A stretch of DNA of 64,000 nucleotides from Syntrophaceae bacterium UBA5744 (GTDB lineage: Bacteria > Desulfobacterota > Syntrophia > Syntrophales > UBA2192): positions 1-64,000 of the forward strand of contig DIFQ01000001.1 in assembly GCA_002419215.1 (NCBI GenBank). Reading direction: 5' to 3'. The notes below the pieces were generated by a model. That model did not search any database. It worked only from the letters and a program-made list of their open reading frames with translations, and had not been told where the DNA came from. Shown here in pieces: positions 61,568 through 64,000 of the stretch. A program made the translations under genes and the position numbers. Positions within the stretch are counted from its first letter, which is position 1. Each line of letters opens with the position of its first letter.

Positions 61568-62134
61568 TCAGATCTCCATGATTTCCTTTTCCTTGGCCTG
61601 CGTAACCTTGTCGGCCTTCTCGATGTACTCGTCCGTCACCTTCTGCACATCGGCCTGATACTTGAACAGCTCGTCCTCGTTGATGTCGCTGTCCTTCTTC
61701 AGTTTCTTGAGTTCCTCGTTGGCATCGCGCCTGAGATTTCTCAGCTTGACCTTGCCCTCCTCGGCCATCTTCCGTACGACCTTGACCAGCTCCTTGCGCC
61801 GCTCTTCCGTGAGCTGAGGGATGTTGATCCTGACGATCTTGCCGTCGTTGGCCGGGTTGAGCCCCAACTCGGATTTCTGGATGGCCTTCTCGATGTTGGG
61901 AATGACGCTGGTGTCCCAGGGCGAGATCTGGATCAGGCGGGACTCCGGCACGGAGAGCGACGCCACCTGGTTGAGCGGCGTGGGCACCCCGTAGTACTCG
62001 ACCTTGATGCCGTCGAGCAGCGCCAGCGAAGCCCGGCCTGTCCGGAGTTTGCCGAAGGACTTTTCGAGAAACTTGATATTCTTCTCCATGTTGTCCTTCA
62101 ACTCGGAAAAGACCAGATCCGTCATCTCGCTCAT
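61568..62134 (-). CDS. frr: Ribosome recycling factor
   Basis: The 188-residue protein releases ribosomes after termination with EF-G. Family features are KNIKFLEKSFGKLRTGRASL, VEYYGVPTPLNQVASLSVPE, IPQLTEERRKELVKVVRKM and the RNLRRDANEELKKLKKD helix. It begins 1 base after the pyrH stop. Confidence 0.97.
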   Translation of the reverse strand: MSEMTDLVFSELKDNMEKNIKFLEKSFGKLRTGRASLALLDGIKVEYYGVPTPLNQVASLSVPESRLIQISPWDTSVIPNIEKAIQKSELGLNPANDGKIVRINIPQLTEERRKELVKVVRKMAEEGKVKLRNLRRDANEELKKLKKDSDINEDELFKYQADVQKVTDEYIEKADKVTQAKEKEIMEI

Positions 62135-62135
62135 G

Positions 62136-62861
62136 TCAGCCTCCCACGATCGTCCCTACGTTTTTCCCGCATATGACGGACTTGATGTTGCCTCTCTTCG
62201 CGATGTTGAACACCCGTATGGGGATATTATTTTCCCTGCAAAGAGAAATGGCCGCTGCATCCATGACTTTAAGGTTTTTCGCCAAGGCCTCGGTGTAGCT
62301 CACCTTTTTATACAGAATGGCGTCGGCGTGTTTCACGGGATCCTTGTCATAGACCCCGTCGACCTTGGTGGCCTTCAGAATGACATCGGCCTGGATTTCA
62401 GCGGCACGAAGGGCCGCCGCCGTATCCGTCGTGAAGTAAGGGTTCCCGGTTCCACCCGCAAAAATGACCACCCTTCCCTTTTCCAGGTGGCGGGTGGCCC
62501 TTCTGCGAATGAAGGGCTCGGCCACTTCCCGCATCTCGATGGCAGTCTGGACCCTGCAACTCACCCCGAGCCTCTCGAGGACGCTCTGGATGGCCAGGCT
62601 GTTGATCACCGTTGCAAGCATGCCCATGTTGTCGGCCTGGGTGCGCTCCATGCCCCGGGCGCTGCCCTCGACGCCGCGGAAGATATTCCCCCCGCCGACA
62701 ACGACACCGATCTCGACGCCCAGCCTTACGACATCGCGGATCTGCTCGGCGATGGTCTGGACGATATCGGGGTCTATGCCGAAGGAGCGGCCCCCCATCA
62801 GGGCCTCGCCGCTCAGCTTCAAAAGGACCCGCCTGTAGACGGCTTTTTTTGCGCCTTTCAT
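62136..62861 (-). CDS. pyrH: Uridylate kinase
   Basis: The 241-residue enzyme phosphorylates UMP. It has RVLLKLSGEALMGG, the GGGNIFRG loop, ADNMGMLATVINSLA and the C-terminal VFNIAKRGNIKSVICG segment of bacterial PyrH, which is GTP-activated and UTP-inhibited in known homologues. It sits between tsf and frr as usual. Confidence 0.97.
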   Translation of the reverse strand: MKGAKKAVYRRVLLKLSGEALMGGRSFGIDPDIVQTIAEQIRDVVRLGVEIGVVVGGGNIFRGVEGSARGMERTQADNMGMLATVINSLAIQSVLERLGVSCRVQTAIEMREVAEPFIRRRATRHLEKGRVVIFAGGTGNPYFTTDTAAALRAAEIQADVILKATKVDGVYDKDPVKHADAILYKKVSYTEALAKNLKVMDAAAISLCRENNIPIRVFNIAKRGNIKSVICGKNVGTIVGG

Positions 62862-62912
62862 CTCACCTGCAGCTTTCCGGACATTCCCGGCTTTTTCTAA
62901 CAGGGCGTTTTC

Positions 62913-63515
62913 CTAGGACTCGTCCCCGCCGAGCTGGTAGCGCACAAAACGCTTCACGAGGATGTTCTCGCCCGTCTTGGCGATGGCTGCCTTGATGAGG
63001 TCCTCCACCGTCTTGTTCGTGTCCTTGATGAACTTCTGTTTCACCAGACAGACTTCCTCGTAATACTTCTTGAGTTTTCCCTCGACGATCTTGTCGGCGA
63101 TCTTCTCGGGCTTTCCTTCGGCAATGACCTGCTTGCGATAGATGTCCTTCTCCCTCTGCAGGGCCGCCTCGGGCACGTCCTCGGGCTTCACATAGAGGGG
63201 GTTCATGGCGGCCACATGCATGGCAAGATCCCGGGTGAGGGTCTTGAAGTCGTCCGTCTTGGCCACGAAATCGGTCTCGCAGTTGACTTCGATCATGACG
63301 CCGACTTTGCCGCCCATGTGGATGTAGGAAGTCACCAGGCCGTCCTTTGTGGCACGGGAGGACTTCTTCGTTGCCGCAGACAGTCCCTTCTCCCTCAGAA
63401 AGTCGATCGCCTTTTCAAAATTGCCGCCCGCAACCTTCAGGGCCTCCTTGCAATCCATGATGCCGGCGCCCGTTTTGACTCTCAAATCCTTTACGATATC
63501 CGCCGAGATTTCCAA
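62913..63515 (-). CDS. tsf: Elongation factor Ts, short form
   Basis: The 200-residue EF-Tu exchange factor has an N-terminal UBA domain (VKDLRVKTGAGIMDCKEAL), GLSAATKKSSRATKDGLV and the key EVNCETDFVAKTDDF core. It is about 80 residues shorter than E. coli EF-Ts and resembles the short Thermus type. It follows rpsB after 46 bases. Confidence 0.96.
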   Translation of the reverse strand: MEISADIVKDLRVKTGAGIMDCKEALKVAGGNFEKAIDFLREKGLSAATKKSSRATKDGLVTSYIHMGGKVGVMIEVNCETDFVAKTDDFKTLTRDLAMHVAAMNPLYVKPEDVPEAALQREKDIYRKQVIAEGKPEKIADKIVEGKLKKYYEEVCLVKQKFIKDTNKTVEDLIKAAIAKTGENILVKRFVRYQLGGDES

Positions 63516-63561
63516 TTGATCCGTACCTCCTCCTCATCATCAGAGATGTGTGTTGTTTCGT

Positions 63562-64000
63562 TTAGTTCGCGGTTTTCTCCGCTTCGACCCCGGTCCCCTT
63601 CATCTCGATGCTCTCCGGCACATCGGGCTCGCCGGCCTCTGCATCCTTCACCTCGGGGGCCTGACTCTTGTCGCTTTCCGCCTGGATCTTCTCCTCGAAC
63701 TTCTGCTTGCCTTCGAGGACCGCATCGGCAATCCTACCCGCGAAAAGCTTGATGGCCCGGATGGCATCGTCGTTGCCGGGGATGATGTAGTCCACCACAT
63801 CGGGATCGCAGTTGGTGTCCACGATAGCGACCACGGGAACGCCCAGCTTCCGTGCCTCGTGAACGGCGATATCCTCCTTCTTGGGGTCTACGACGAAAAT
63901 CGCCGCCGGGTGGCCCTTCATCCGTCGAATCCCGCCCAGCACCTTGTCGAGCTTCTCTTTTTCCTTCTGGAAAAGGAGGATCTCCTTCTTCGGGAAGACG
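63562..64000 (-). CDS. rpsB: 30S ribosomal protein S2, C-terminal part (5' end outside window)
   Basis: The frame is open through base 64000, reading VFPKKEILLFQKEKEKLDKV before the part with LGGIRRMKGHPAAIFVVDPK, LGVPVVAIVDTNCDPDVVDY and IPGNDDAIRAIKLFAGRIA. These are conserved S2 segments. A Glu/Asp/Lys-rich tail follows. It is the first gene of the rpsB-tsf-pyrH-frr operon. Confidence 0.97.
   Translation of the reverse strand, partial: VFPKKEILLFQKEKEKLDKVLGGIRRMKGHPAAIFVVDPKKEDIAVHEARKLGVPVVAIVDTNCDPDVVDYIIPGNDDAIRAIKLFAGRIADAVLEGKQKFEEKIQAESDKSQAPEVKDAEAGEPDVPESIEMKGTGVEAEKTAN

Overview
The window is a GC-rich chromosomal segment whose gene content fits an anaerobic Desulfobacterota (Syntrophales-like) bacterium. 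The evidence is an indolepyruvate:ferredoxin oxidoreductase, a LIV-type ABC transporter clustered with acyl-CoA ligases, a PhaE/phasin-like protein, an archaeal-type phosphoglycerate mutase, a UPF0280 protein and a DUF4911 protein. Lineage is inferred from gene content only. No phage, insertion sequence or CRISPR array was seen.

Layout. 1-2530: 3' end of dnaE, a UPF0280 gene, then an AT-rich non-coding stretch. 2532-9616 (minus): hom, apgM, a thioesterase gene, a TPR gene, iorA and iorB as one tightly packed unit, followed by a dnaJ-like gene with its own promoter. 9800-12274 (minus): recG. 12558-17463 (plus): purM, purN, an FAD oxidoreductase, a phosphofructokinase and rpmB. 17458-18529 (minus): an uncharacterised gene and a DUF4911 gene. 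18704-22762: recJ (plus), an M28 peptidase (minus), and a rubrerythrin-like gene and a peroxiredoxin (plus). 22885-31382 (minus): an ABC transporter and acyl-CoA ligase operon (livK, livG, ligase, livH, livM, livF, paaK-like). 31754-33596 (plus): phosphomannomutase and a DUF192 gene. 33650-41189 (minus): a PhaE/phasin-like gene, an exported protein, tamB and tamA. 41442-41998: two twin small-ORF cassettes. 42124-44343 (minus): tRNA-Pro, rdgB, rph and an amidase. 44517-64000 (minus): relA, proS, ispG, a purF paralogue, an aminotransferase, coaD, rsmD, asd, pssA, psd, a DUF465 gene, tsaB, rseP, dxr, cdsA, uppS, frr, pyrH, tsf and partial rpsB.

Main discovery. The livK operon is preceded on the minus strand by a complete, previously unannotated phenylalanine attenuator. 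A 28-codon leader ORF with a good Shine-Dalgarno contains eight Phe codons in four FF pairs. Its stop codon abuts one of four mutually exclusive pairing segments, and the last pair forms an intrinsic terminator. A second terminator follows and can be disarmed by the segment freed in the antiterminated state. This ties an aryl/branched-chain type transporter and a phenylacetate-CoA-ligase-like enzyme to phenylalanine starvation. With iorAB elsewhere in the window, it suggests phenylalanine synthesis by uptake, CoA activation and reductive carboxylation of aryl acids. Direct uptake of phenylalanine is the simpler alternative.

Second discovery. Intergenic spacers carry short-period repeat arrays: an 8-nt-period inverted-repeat element of about 100 bp in four copies, a 7-nt-period GGGTATC-like array (four loci, each a canonical G-quadruplex motif on the mRNA-sense strand), and one 7-nt-period AAGG array. 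Some of these arrays supply the stop codon of the adjacent gene.
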